This document shows, in pieces, positions 16,965 through 25,044 of a stretch of DNA of 64,000 nucleotides. The position numbers were made by a program, and so were the translations under genes. Positions within the stretch are counted from its first letter, which is position 1; the number at the start of each line of letters is the position of its first letter. Where the stretch lies: NCBI RefSeq assembly GCF_025244685.1, contig NZ_CP104202.1, positions 746,323-810,322 of the forward strand. The letters run 5' to 3'. The notes beneath the pieces are model-generated. The model saw only the letters and a list, made by a program, of their open reading frames with translations. It did no database searches and was not told the DNA's origin. The DNA comes from Chlorobaculum sp. MV4-Y. GTDB taxonomy: Bacteria; Bacteroidota; Chlorobiia; Chlorobiales; Chlorobiaceae.

Positions 16965-17414
16965 TTAGTACGAAGACTGGGTTTCGATGACTTTCTGCAG
17001 CTCCTGGTACTGCGTGAACGGGCCGAGCTTGCGGGTGTTGTCGGTGATCTCGTTGATGAGTTCGGCGAACTTGGCCCCCTCGGCGGCGCTGATCCACGAG
17101 AAGCGGATGCGCTCTTCCGGAATGCCGGTGAAGGCGAGCAGGGCGCGGAAGACCGTCCAGCGGCGGCGGGCGTGGTAGTTGCCCGCGGTGAAGTGGCAGT
17201 CACCGGGATGGCAACCGCTCACCAGCACAGAATCGGCTCCTTTCTGCAAAGCTTTGAGGATGAACATCGGGCTGATGCGTCCCGTGCAGGGCAGACGCAC
17301 GATTCTGACGTTCGGCGCGTATTTCAGACGGCTCGTGCCCGCGAGGTCGGCACCGGCGTAGGTGCAGTAGGTGCAGACAAAAGCCACGATTTTCGGTTCA
17401 AATGGTTCGCTCAT
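16965..17414 (-). CDS. flxD: FlxD/MvhD-type hydrogenase delta subunit
   Basis: The 149-residue protein has the MvhD pattern: FVCTYCTYAGADLAG, VRLPCTGRI, and VSGCHPGDCHF. The paired Cys motifs hold a [2Fe-2S] cluster. MvhD and FlxD are the adaptors that deliver electrons to HdrA. It follows hdrA after about 45 bases on the same strand. Confidence 0.85.
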   Translation of the reverse strand: MSEPFEPKIVAFVCTYCTYAGADLAGTSRLKYAPNVRIVRLPCTGRISPMFILKALQKGADSVLVSGCHPGDCHFTAGNYHARRRWTVFRALLAFTGIPEERIRFSWISAAEGAKFAELINEITDNTRKLGPFTQYQELQKVIETQSSY

Positions 17415-17459
17415 CGGCTGAATCGGTCGCTTGTTTGGTTTCAGTTGCTGTCACGGTGC

Positions 17460-19433
17460 TCAGAGAGCCATCACTTCGGCGAAGATCTGCTTTTCAGTGA
17501 ATCCTGCCAGATCGATACTGTTCGATCGGCAGAAGGTTACGCAGGTGCCGCATCCCTGGCAGAGGCCTGGATTGACGCTGGCGACCTCTTTGACAAGGTT
17601 TCCGTTTCTGTCCCTGATCTCTTTCTGCTCAATGGCGTTGTACGGGCAGGCATAAACGCAGCCCCAGCATCCGGCGCAGGTTGATTCGCCGACTGCAGCC
17701 ACTACCGGCTCGCGTTCGAGCTGCTCGCGGCTGAACAGGCCGAGTACCTTGGCCGCCGCCGCTGAAGCCTGCGCGACCGAGTCGGGAATATCCTTGGGCG
17801 ACTGGCACGCTCCGCAGAGGTAGATGCCGGCGGTGGCGGTTTCGACCGGGCGCAGCTTCAGGTGCGCTTCGTTGTAGAAGCCGTACTCGTCGTAGCCGAT
17901 GCCAATGCGTTTGGCGAACTCCTTCGCGTCCGGCTGGGGCACGATGGCTGTGGCGAGCACCACCATGTCGGCGGCTACCTCGACCGGCTTGCCGAGCAAC
18001 GTATCGACGCCACGTACAATGAGCTTGCCGTTCTCCTCGAACACCTTGCTGACGCGGCCACGCAGGTACTCGGCCTCATCCTCCTCGATGGCGCGGCGGG
18101 TGAACTCGTCATACCCCTTGCCCGCGGCGCGAATATCCATGTAGAATATCTTGCTGTTGCTGCCGTGATGTTTGTGCGCGTAGAGCATGGCGTGTTTGGC
18201 CGTGTACATGCAGCAAATCTTGGAGCAGTATTTGACGCCCTTTGACGGGTCGCGCGAACCGGCGCACTGGATGAACACAATCGTGTCGGGCACCTTGCCG
18301 TCCGAGGGGCGCTTGATGACGCCGCCGGTCGGGCCGCTGGCCGAAGCGAGGCGCTCGAAGCTCAGGCCGGTAATCACGTCTTTGTACTTGCCGTAACCGT
18401 ACTCGCCATAAACGCTGGTGTCCTGAATCTGGAAGCCGGTGGCCACTACGATTGCGCCGATCTCGAACTCCTCAAAGGTGTCCTGCATCTCGAAATCGAT
18501 GCAGTTCTCGATCTGGCAGGTCTTCTGGCAGATTTTGCACTTGCCGTTCTTGAAGTAGGTGCAGCGGTTCTTGTCGATCACCGGTACGTTCGGCACCGCC
18601 TGCGCGAATGGCGTGTAGATCGCCGTGCGGTTGCCGATGCCGCATTCGAATTCGCTCGGAATCTTCTTGACCGGGCACTTCTGGATGCAGTCGCCGCAGC
18701 CGGTGCACTTGTCCATATCGACGTAGCGCGTCTTCTTGCGCACCTTCACCTTGAAGTTGCCGATGTAGCCGTCAACCTCTTCGACCTCCGAATACGTCAG
18801 CACCTTGATGTTTGGATGCTGTATCGCTTCAACCATGCGCGGCGTCAAAATACACTGCGAGCAGTCGAGCGTCGGGAAGGTTTCGGAGAGCTGCGACATG
18901 TGCCCGCCGATGGACGGCTCGCGCTCGACGAGAATGACCTCGCGTCCGGCTCCGGCGATGTCGAGCGCCGCCTGGATACCCGCGATGCCGCCGCCGATGA
19001 CCAGAGCGCGGCGCGTGACCGGCACGGAGATCGGTTTCAGCTCGTTGTTGCGTTTGACCTTTTCGACCAGCGAGCGGGTGATCTCGATGGCTTTTTCGGT
19101 GGCCTGATCCTTGTCCGAATGCACCCATGAGCACTGCTCGCGGATGTTGGCCAGTTCGAGCATGTACGGATTGAGCCCCGCCTCGGCGCACGCCTTGCGG
19201 AAGGTCGTTTCGTGCATCCTCGGCGAGCAGGCCGCCACCACGACGCCAGTCAGGTTGTTCTCTCTGATCGCGCGTTTGACCGTTTCCTGCCCTGGATCGG
19301 AACAGAAATATTTATACTCGTTGCAGATTTCCACGCCGGGATGGTCGGACAATGCCTTGACAAGGTTGCCCGTATCGACCTTCGAGGCGATATTTTCACC
19401 GCAGTGACAGACGAAGACTCCTATTTTAGCCAT
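17460..19433 (-). CDS. hdrA: HdrA, flavin-containing electron-bifurcating subunit
   Basis: The 657-residue protein has an N-terminal VCHCGENIASKVD segment, the FAD-binding GGGIAGIQAALD, and four Cys-rich cluster regions, including CTGCGDCIQKCPVKK, CAGCWGCVYACPYNAIE and CQGCGTCVTFCRSN. HdrA is the FAD subunit that splits or joins electrons between NAD(P)H, ferredoxin and a disulfide carrier (in sulfur metabolizers probably DsrC). The start is the ATG at 19433 (MAKIGVFVCHC). It follows hdrCB after a 321-base gap that may hold its own promoter. Confidence 0.92.
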   Translation of the reverse strand: MAKIGVFVCHCGENIASKVDTGNLVKALSDHPGVEICNEYKYFCSDPGQETVKRAIRENNLTGVVVAACSPRMHETTFRKACAEAGLNPYMLELANIREQCSWVHSDKDQATEKAIEITRSLVEKVKRNNELKPISVPVTRRALVIGGGIAGIQAALDIAGAGREVILVEREPSIGGHMSQLSETFPTLDCSQCILTPRMVEAIQHPNIKVLTYSEVEEVDGYIGNFKVKVRKKTRYVDMDKCTGCGDCIQKCPVKKIPSEFECGIGNRTAIYTPFAQAVPNVPVIDKNRCTYFKNGKCKICQKTCQIENCIDFEMQDTFEEFEIGAIVVATGFQIQDTSVYGEYGYGKYKDVITGLSFERLASASGPTGGVIKRPSDGKVPDTIVFIQCAGSRDPSKGVKYCSKICCMYTAKHAMLYAHKHHGSNSKIFYMDIRAAGKGYDEFTRRAIEEDEAEYLRGRVSKVFEENGKLIVRGVDTLLGKPVEVAADMVVLATAIVPQPDAKEFAKRIGIGYDEYGFYNEAHLKLRPVETATAGIYLCGACQSPKDIPDSVAQASAAAAKVLGLFSREQLEREPVVAAVGESTCAGCWGCVYACPYNAIEQKEIRDRNGNLVKEVASVNPGLCQGCGTCVTFCRSNSIDLAGFTEKQIFAEVMAL

Positions 19434-19754
19434 CCTGAAGCCCTGAGTTGATATTGTTTCCGGCACCGGAGCGAAAAGCGCCGCATGCCACCAGACTATG
19501 GGGACAATCAGTCCCGAATACTGCTGTTTTCAGCAGTGAGTTTCAAGCTTTGCGTGTTGAGATTCCTTTCTTGCCCGATTCCCTTTTGTTTCAGATACAT
19601 GTCTTGAAAAACAGTATGCTGAAAATGGTTTTGGACAATCAGGTCAATGACCCGCCGGGTGACGGGATGTTGCCGGAGCCGGGCAGACGAACTACCTGAT
19701 TAAAACTTTCAATGTACGATTCAAACGTCTTTTTTCTCATACACCGCGACCAGA
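19434..19754 (-). other. Gap between hdrCB and hdrA with a large inverted repeat
   Basis: No credible gene is seen in these 321 bases. AATCAGGT at 19637-19644 is complementary to ACCTGATT at 19694-19701, enclosing GC-rich inner stems around CCCGCCGGGTGACGGG. The structure lies between the end of hdrCB and the start of hdrA and could be a processing site, an attenuator or the hdrA leader. Confidence 0.45.
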
Positions 19755-21256
19755 TTAAAGGTTTCTGAGCATACCGGTCGCCGGAACGAAGTGTTTGTCG
19801 AGTGCGACCTCTTCAGGACTCGCGCCGCAAGCCATCGCGACCAGATCGGAAATGTAGTACACCGGCATTTCGCCGATGTCGTTGTACCGTTTGCGCATTC
19901 CTTCCTGACGCATGTCGAGGTTGGTGTGGCAGAGCGGACAGGCCACCACGAACGCGCCAGCGCCGTTGACGGTGGCGTTTTTGGCGATTTTGTGGGTCAG
20001 GTCCTCGATCATCTCTTGTTGAGCCATCGTCAGACCCGCGCCGCAGCACTCGACCTTGTAGGCCCAATCCACCGGTTTGGCGCCAATCGCTTCGACGATC
20101 TCCTCCATCTTGGTCGGATTTTCGGGGTCGTCGTAGCCCATCGCGTCGAACGGACGCACCAGCAGGCAGCCGTAGTAGCAGGCGAGAGGCAGCTCCTTGA
20201 GCGGATGGGTGACCCGCTTCTTGATCTCTTCAGCGCCCATGCCTTCGAGCAGTTGCATGACGCCGATGAAGCGAGACTTGAGTTCGGTCTCGCGCCCCAT
20301 TGCGCTCTTCAGTTCTTCGCGCAGCTCCGCGGACTCCATGAGCGCTTTGCGGGCGGTTACCTGGCGGTTCAGGCAGGCGGCGCAGGGGGCAAGCACGTAG
20401 TCGAGGCCCTGCTGGTCAGCGAGCGCCTGGTTCCGCGCCGGAAGCAGCACGGAGAGTTTGTGGTTGGTGGCGTGGGCCGAACTTGCGCCGCAGCAGTTCC
20501 AGTCCTCGATTTCGTGGAGCCGGATGCCGAGCCGGTCGCACATCTTGCGAATCGAGATGTCGTAATCCTTCGCCGTGCCGGAGAGCGAGCAGCCGGGGTA
20601 GTAGCCGATGGTCATGCCGGAGGTGATCCTGACCGGTTCGTCCGCCTTGAAGGTGCGCTTGACGGGTTTGCGTTTTGGCGCAGTCGTGTGGCTTTCCTGT
20701 TCAGCAATTTTGAAAATCTTTTCGATCTGCTCCTTGTGCTCGACGGTCTCCTTCGAGGTAAAGGCGGTCACGGGATTGATCTTGCCCTGCTTCATCATTT
20801 TGAGGCCTGCGCCAGCGTCCTGCAGGAAAGTGCGGGTGCGCAGCTTGTAGCTGTTGACCAGCGCCAGCTCCTGCAATCTTCCGCTCTTGCGCACCGTGTT
20901 GAGGAATGACGTGTGGAAGGCCGTAACCAGTTTTTTGCCTTGTCGGATGAAACAATGCCGCTCTTGAGCGCCATCTCGCGGACGGCATCCATCGTACCGG
21001 CGATCTCCATGTTCTGCGGGCAGCGGGCCGTGCAGGTCATGCAGCCGATGCAGTACCAGAGCGAATCGCTGCGCATGGCATTTTCGACGTAGCCGGCTTG
21101 CACGAGGCGCATGATCCTCGCCGGAGGGTTGTCCATGAAGCCCCCGGCGGGACATCCCGCGGTGCATTTGCCACACTGATAGCAGCAAGCATAGTTGTTG
21201 CCTGTTGTCTGTTCGAGCTGCCGCTTCAATGAATCTGTACGGATAGTATGCTCCAT
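19755..21256 (-). CDS. hdrCB: HdrC-HdrB fusion, joined by a -1 frameshift
   Basis: Reading from ATG 21256, the first 109 codons give an HdrC-type protein with two [4Fe-4S] motifs (CYQCGKCTAGCP, CIGCMTCTARCP). At 20936-20930 (minus strand) the codons are GCA AAA AAC, i.e. A_AAA_AAC. A -1 shift there continues as LVTAFHTSFLNTV, the normal continuation of HdrC, then a linker and a complete HdrB with two CCG domains (PGCSLSG...WNCCGA, YYGC...ECCGAG, CPLCHTNLD). The fused product would have about 500 residues. Without the shift a 153-residue HdrC-only product with a non-homologous tail ends at 20795. HdrB is the disulfide-reducing catalytic subunit. Recoding, a lost A and a miscalled A all fit. 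Confidence 0.8.
20930..20936 (-). other. Slippery heptamer A_AAA_AAC in hdrCB
   Basis: The sequence on the minus strand is AAAAAAC, positioned in the zero frame as A AAA AAC, which is a classical -1 slip site. The reading frames on either side are each conserved in protein sequence. Seven A residues instead of six would also restore the frame. Confidence 0.6.
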
Positions 21257-21534
21257 CGATTGATGACTGCTGATGTTATGGTATCTTGGAAACGGCCTGA
21301 CGTTTCAGGCGCCGGTGAGCCGTTTGGCTGCGGTGATACGTAAAATTCTACGTCAAGGTTTCGGGAGTGCCTGCTGTTTTTGGATGAATTCGTGTGGGTT
21401 CTACAAGGACAAGAGCTTTTATTGTAACAAAAAATACACTAATGTCCAATTAAGGGGGTTTATTTTCTTAGCCTTTCCTGAACGTCGTATCAGTGTGACA
21501 TGTACAATCCCATAAAAGACAAACAACGACGACT

Positions 21535-21990
21535 ATGCTAAAAGAGTTCAGAGAATTTGCCCTCAAGGGCAATGTGGTTGATATGGCTGTTGGCATCATC
21601 ATCGGCGGAGCCTTCGGCGCATTGGTCAATTCGCTGGTAAACGATCTCTTGATGCCGCCGCTCGGCCTTCTTCTGAAAGGGGTCGATTTTTCAAATCTTT
21701 TTGTCGTCCTGAAGGATGGCTCTCAACCGGGGCCCTACATCGCTTTGGCTAACGCCAAAAGCGCCGGGGCAGTGACGCTCAATTACGGTCTGTTCGTCAA
21801 TGCGCTTATCGGCTTCCTGATTATGGCCTTTGCAGTGTTTCTCGTGATGCGGTCGATCAACCGGCTTCGACGCATGACTGAAAAATCAGCCGCTCCAGCC
21901 GCCGCACCTCAGGCCAAAGAGTGTCCGTTTTGCTTCTCGACCATTCCCCTCAAAGCTGTGCGGTGCCCGAATTGCACGTCGCAGTTGTAA
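21535..21990 (+). CDS. mscL: Large-conductance mechanosensitive channel with zinc-ribbon tail
   Basis: The 151-residue protein has the MscL N-terminal helix [28 protein letters not shown], a periplasmic loop and a second helix [15 protein letters not shown]. It is an osmotic safety valve in the inner membrane. The C-terminus ends in [18 protein letters not shown], a four-Cys zinc-ribbon-like motif in place of the usual amphipathic bundle helix. A hairpin with a T run follows at about 22013. Upstream, 21257-21534 holds no gene that I can support. Confidence 0.92.
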   Translation: MLKEFREFALKGNVVDMAVGIIIGGAFGALVNSLVNDLLMPPLGLLLKGVDFSNLFVVLKDGSQPGPYIALANAKSAGAVTLNYGLFVNALIGFLIMAFAVFLVMRSINRLRRMTEKSAAPAAAPQAKECPFCFSTIPLKAVRCPNCTSQL

Positions 21991-22012
21991 AAAACAGATA
22001 AGCCGGCAACTT

Positions 22013-22037
22013 CCGGACGACAAACAGTCGGTTTTTT
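22013..22037 (+). terminator. Probable mscL terminator
   Basis: CCGGAC pairs imperfectly with GTCGG around GACAAACA and is followed by six T residues, about 25 bases after the mscL stop. Confidence 0.6.
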
Positions 22038-22139
22038 GGAAGTTCCCCTATGGAGATCAACGGCTTTTTGTTTATGATTAAATTTGTTTTAACAAAAATT
22101 TAGCGCAGCTGCTTCAACGATATTCCGAAAACAGGAACC

Positions 22140-23354
22140 ATGTTCGACGAGATAGAATTTGACAAGATCAAGAGACTTCCCAAATATGTGTTTGCCGCCG
22201 TTAACGAGCTGAAGATGGCCGAGCGCCGGGCAGGGGAGGATGTCATCGATTTTTCGATGGGCAATCCTGACGGACCGACACCCCAGCACATTATCGACAA
22301 GCTTGTCGAGAGCGTTGGCAAGCCCAAGACGCATGGCTATTCAGTTTCGAAAGGTATTTACAAGTTGCGCGGCGCTATCGGCGGCTGGTATCGCGACAAG
22401 TACAACGTCGATCTCGATCTCGACCGTGAGGTCGTGGTGACGATGGGTTCCAAAGAGGGGTATGTCCACCTCGTCCAGGCGATCACCAACCCCGGCGATC
22501 TGGCCATCGTGCCCGATCCGTGCTATCCGATTCACTCGCAGGCGTTCATTCTCGCTGGTGGCAACGTGCATCGCATGAAGCTGGAGATGAACGAGGACTA
22601 CACGCTCGACGAGGAGGCCTTTTTCCACAACCTCGAAACCGCGCTTCGTGAATCGTCGCCCAAGCCGAAGTACCTCGTGGTCAACTTTCCGAACAATCCG
22701 ACCACGGCCACCGTCGAGCTGCCATTCTACGAGCGCCTGGTCGATCTAGCGCGTCGCGAGCGATTTTACATCATCAGCGACATCGCCTATGCCGAAATTA
22801 CCTTCGACGGCTATGTGACTCCCTCCATTCTTCAGGTGCCAGGAGCGAAAGATGTGGCGGTCGAAAGCTACACGCTTTCGAAGACCTACAACATGGCCGG
22901 CTGGCGCATGGGCTTCATGGTCGGCAACGCCAAGCTTGTCGGTGCGCTCGAAAAGATCAAGAGTTGGCTCGACTACGGCACCTTCACGCCGATCCAGGTC
23001 GCCTCGACCATCGCGCTCACTGGCGACCAGAGCTGCGTCCGCGAGATCAGCGAGGTGTATCGCAAGCGGCGTGACGTACTCATTTCAAGCTTCGCCAACG
23101 CAGGCTGGGATATTGTTTCCCCGAAGGCCTCGATGTTCGTCTGGGCGAGAATTCCCGAACAGATGCGTGCTATGGGTAGCCTCGAATTCAGTAAAAAGCT
23201 GCTCATCGAAGGCAAGGTTGCGGTCAGTCCCGGTATCGGCTTCGGCACCTACGGTGACGAATACGTCCGCGTGGCGATGATCGAGAACGAAGAGCGAATC
23301 CGTCAGGCTGCGAGGAATATCAAGCGCTTTTTGAAGAATAACGCCGGGCAGTGA
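22140..23354 (+). CDS. alaC: Glutamate-pyruvate-type aminotransferase (AlaC-like)
   Basis: The 404-residue class I aminotransferase matches the AlaC/YfdZ pattern throughout: RLPKYVFAAVNELKMAERR, IDFSMGNPDG, GSKEGYVHL, the PLP-lysine motif TLSKTYNMAGWRMGFM, and VSPGIGFGTYGDEYVR. AlaC interconverts alanine and pyruvate with glutamate/2-oxoglutarate; a role in other amino acid transaminations such as LL-diaminopimelate is possible. It is monocistronic and followed by a strong terminator. Confidence 0.8.
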   Translation: MFDEIEFDKIKRLPKYVFAAVNELKMAERRAGEDVIDFSMGNPDGPTPQHIIDKLVESVGKPKTHGYSVSKGIYKLRGAIGGWYRDKYNVDLDLDREVVVTMGSKEGYVHLVQAITNPGDLAIVPDPCYPIHSQAFILAGGNVHRMKLEMNEDYTLDEEAFFHNLETALRESSPKPKYLVVNFPNNPTTATVELPFYERLVDLARRERFYIISDIAYAEITFDGYVTPSILQVPGAKDVAVESYTLSKTYNMAGWRMGFMVGNAKLVGALEKIKSWLDYGTFTPIQVASTIALTGDQSCVREISEVYRKRRDVLISSFANAGWDIVSPKASMFVWARIPEQMRAMGSLEFSKKLLIEGKVAVSPGIGFGTYGDEYVRVAMIENEERIRQAARNIKRFLKNNAGQ

Positions 23355-23385
23355 GCGTTTGCAGATTTTGTCGGTGAAGGAATAA

Positions 23386-23418
23386 AGCAAAAAGGGAGCG
23401 ACAGTGCTCTCTTTTTGC
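23386..23418. terminator. Bidirectional terminator, alaC/nnr
   Basis: GCAAAAAGGGAGC pairs with GCTCTCTTTTTGC around GACAGT, with an A-rich left and T-rich right flank. It serves plus-strand alaC and minus-strand nnr. Confidence 0.9.
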
Positions 23419-23434
23419 TTTTACTTTTGCTCCG

Positions 23435-25018
23435 TTACTCCTCGCTTTCGAACAGCTCCAGTACAGCCTGGGGGATAGCTTGCAGCACATCCACTGATGA
23501 TACAAGGCTTGAAACGTTCGATGCGAGATCTCCGGCTCTGCCGTGCAGCCAGGCGGCTGCGGCTGCGGCTTCGTGGGTGTCGAGGCCCTTGGCGGCAAGA
23601 GCGCCGATCATGCCGGAAAGCACGTCGCCGGTGCCTGCCGAGGCGAGCGCTTCGGTGCCGCTGTTCGAGATGAGCACCATGCCTGATGGTGAGGCGACGA
23701 AGGTTGGCGTGCCCTTGAGGAGCAGGTTGGCGTTCCACTCCTCGGCGAGCATCCGGGCTGTGTCGATCGGTGAGACCATGATGTCCTCGACCGACAGGCC
23801 GGACAATCGGCTGCATTCGCCCGCGTGTGGCGTCAGCACGGCGTCTTCGAGGTCGGTTACCCTGTCGAACAGATTGCGCTCGGCGATTGCGTAGAGTGCG
23901 TCGGCATCAAGCACCAGCTTTTTGCCAGCGATCTCAGGCGTGCAGAGCAGTGTTTCGAGCAGTTCCTGCGCTTCTTCGCTGCGCCCCAGGCCGCAGCCGA
24001 TGACGATGGCGTCGGCCCATTTGGCTTTTTCGATAATGGAAACCATATCTCGCCCGATCACTACTACTTCAGGGGCGAAGCTGTGCATCACCGATGCCTG
24101 GCCGTCCGGCAGCGAGCAGCAGACGTAGCCTGCGCCGGTCTTGACGGCCGCGCGAGCGGCGAGCAGAGCCGCGCCGAGCATCGAGCCGCCGCCGTCCGCC
24201 GAGCCGGTAACGAGCAGCACCTTGCCGTTCAAGTGCTTGGCGCTCGACGGGTCGCGCAGAAGGTAGCTCTCTGCCGCGAAGGTTTCATCTACCAGCAGGC
24301 AGGAGGTCGGTTCGACGAGGAACTCCGGAATCGAAATTTCAGCAGTTTGAATTTCGCCGCAGAGCGACGGTCCGGCATTCTGGAAAAAGCCGGTTTTGAG
24401 GAAGGCCATCGTGACGGTCATGTCCGCCTTGACGCAGGGATTGGCGCTGCGTCCGTTCGTTGCGTCGAGTCCAGAGGGAAGATCGACTGCTACCGTAACG
24501 GCTTCGGATTGGGCGTTGATAAAGTTGATGAGTTCGATGGCCGATTTTGCCGGTTCCGGGAGTTGCGGATCGTCAGGATCGATCCTGAGGCCGGTACCGA
24601 AAATGGCGTCCACGACGACCTGGTATTCGGTTGCTCCAACAGCCGTGCGAGCCTCGTCGATGCCGGCAAAAATTCTGAGTCCCTCGTTGTAGCGCCGGTA
24701 CGCCTTGAGGATGTGCAGTCCTTCGAGGTTTACTCCGGCGAGGTCATCCTCCGGCCAGACGAGCAGCACATCGACCTGCGCCCCTTTGTTCAGCAGATGC
24801 CGCGCCACGACGAAGCCGTCGCCGCCGTTGTTGCCCTTGCCGCAGACGACGAGCACTGAAAGCCCGTCGAGACTCCGCCCGCTCTCGAACCGCTCGGCGA
24901 TCATCCTAACGGTTTCGCGCCCGGCAAGCTCCATCAGCCGAGTCTCACCGGTGCGCAGCTCCTCGATGGCCGCCCGATCCGCCAGGCTCATCTCCCTCGC
25001 CGTCAATACCGGATTCAT
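23435..25018 (-). CDS. nnr: Bifunctional NAD(P)H-hydrate epimerase/dehydratase
   Basis: The 527-residue protein joins an N-terminal YjeF_N epimerase domain (VVCGKGNNGGDGFVVARHL, DAIFGTGL, VDLPSGLDA) to a C-terminal ribokinase-like dehydratase domain (VLTPHAGE, GTGDVLSGMIGALAA). It repairs hydrated NADH and NADPH in the cytoplasm. It is full length and lies 26 bases downstream of purL on the same strand. Confidence 0.92.
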   Translation of the reverse strand: MNPVLTAREMSLADRAAIEELRTGETRLMELAGRETVRMIAERFESGRSLDGLSVLVVCGKGNNGGDGFVVARHLLNKGAQVDVLLVWPEDDLAGVNLEGLHILKAYRRYNEGLRIFAGIDEARTAVGATEYQVVVDAIFGTGLRIDPDDPQLPEPAKSAIELINFINAQSEAVTVAVDLPSGLDATNGRSANPCVKADMTVTMAFLKTGFFQNAGPSLCGEIQTAEISIPEFLVEPTSCLLVDETFAAESYLLRDPSSAKHLNGKVLLVTGSADGGGSMLGAALLAARAAVKTGAGYVCCSLPDGQASVMHSFAPEVVVIGRDMVSIIEKAKWADAIVIGCGLGRSEEAQELLETLLCTPEIAGKKLVLDADALYAIAERNLFDRVTDLEDAVLTPHAGECSRLSGLSVEDIMVSPIDTARMLAEEWNANLLLKGTPTFVASPSGMVLISNSGTEALASAGTGDVLSGMIGALAAKGLDTHEAAAAAAWLHGRAGDLASNVSSLVSSVDVLQAIPQAVLELFESEE

Positions 25019-25044
25019 CGTTTCGCTCCTTCTTCGTTCCTTTC

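Noticed and set aside
19791-20909. 372-residue plus-strand frame opposite hdrB
   Set aside because: It is an antisense shadow; the minus strand has two full CCG domains.
20701-20988. Reading the HdrC/HdrB region as two separate genes with an independent hdrB start
   Set aside because: The only ATG matching a usual HdrB N-terminus (MTIGYYPGCS) is deep in the second frame, while HdrC-specific sequence continues in that same frame before it, so a start there would leave the HdrC C-terminal half untranslated.
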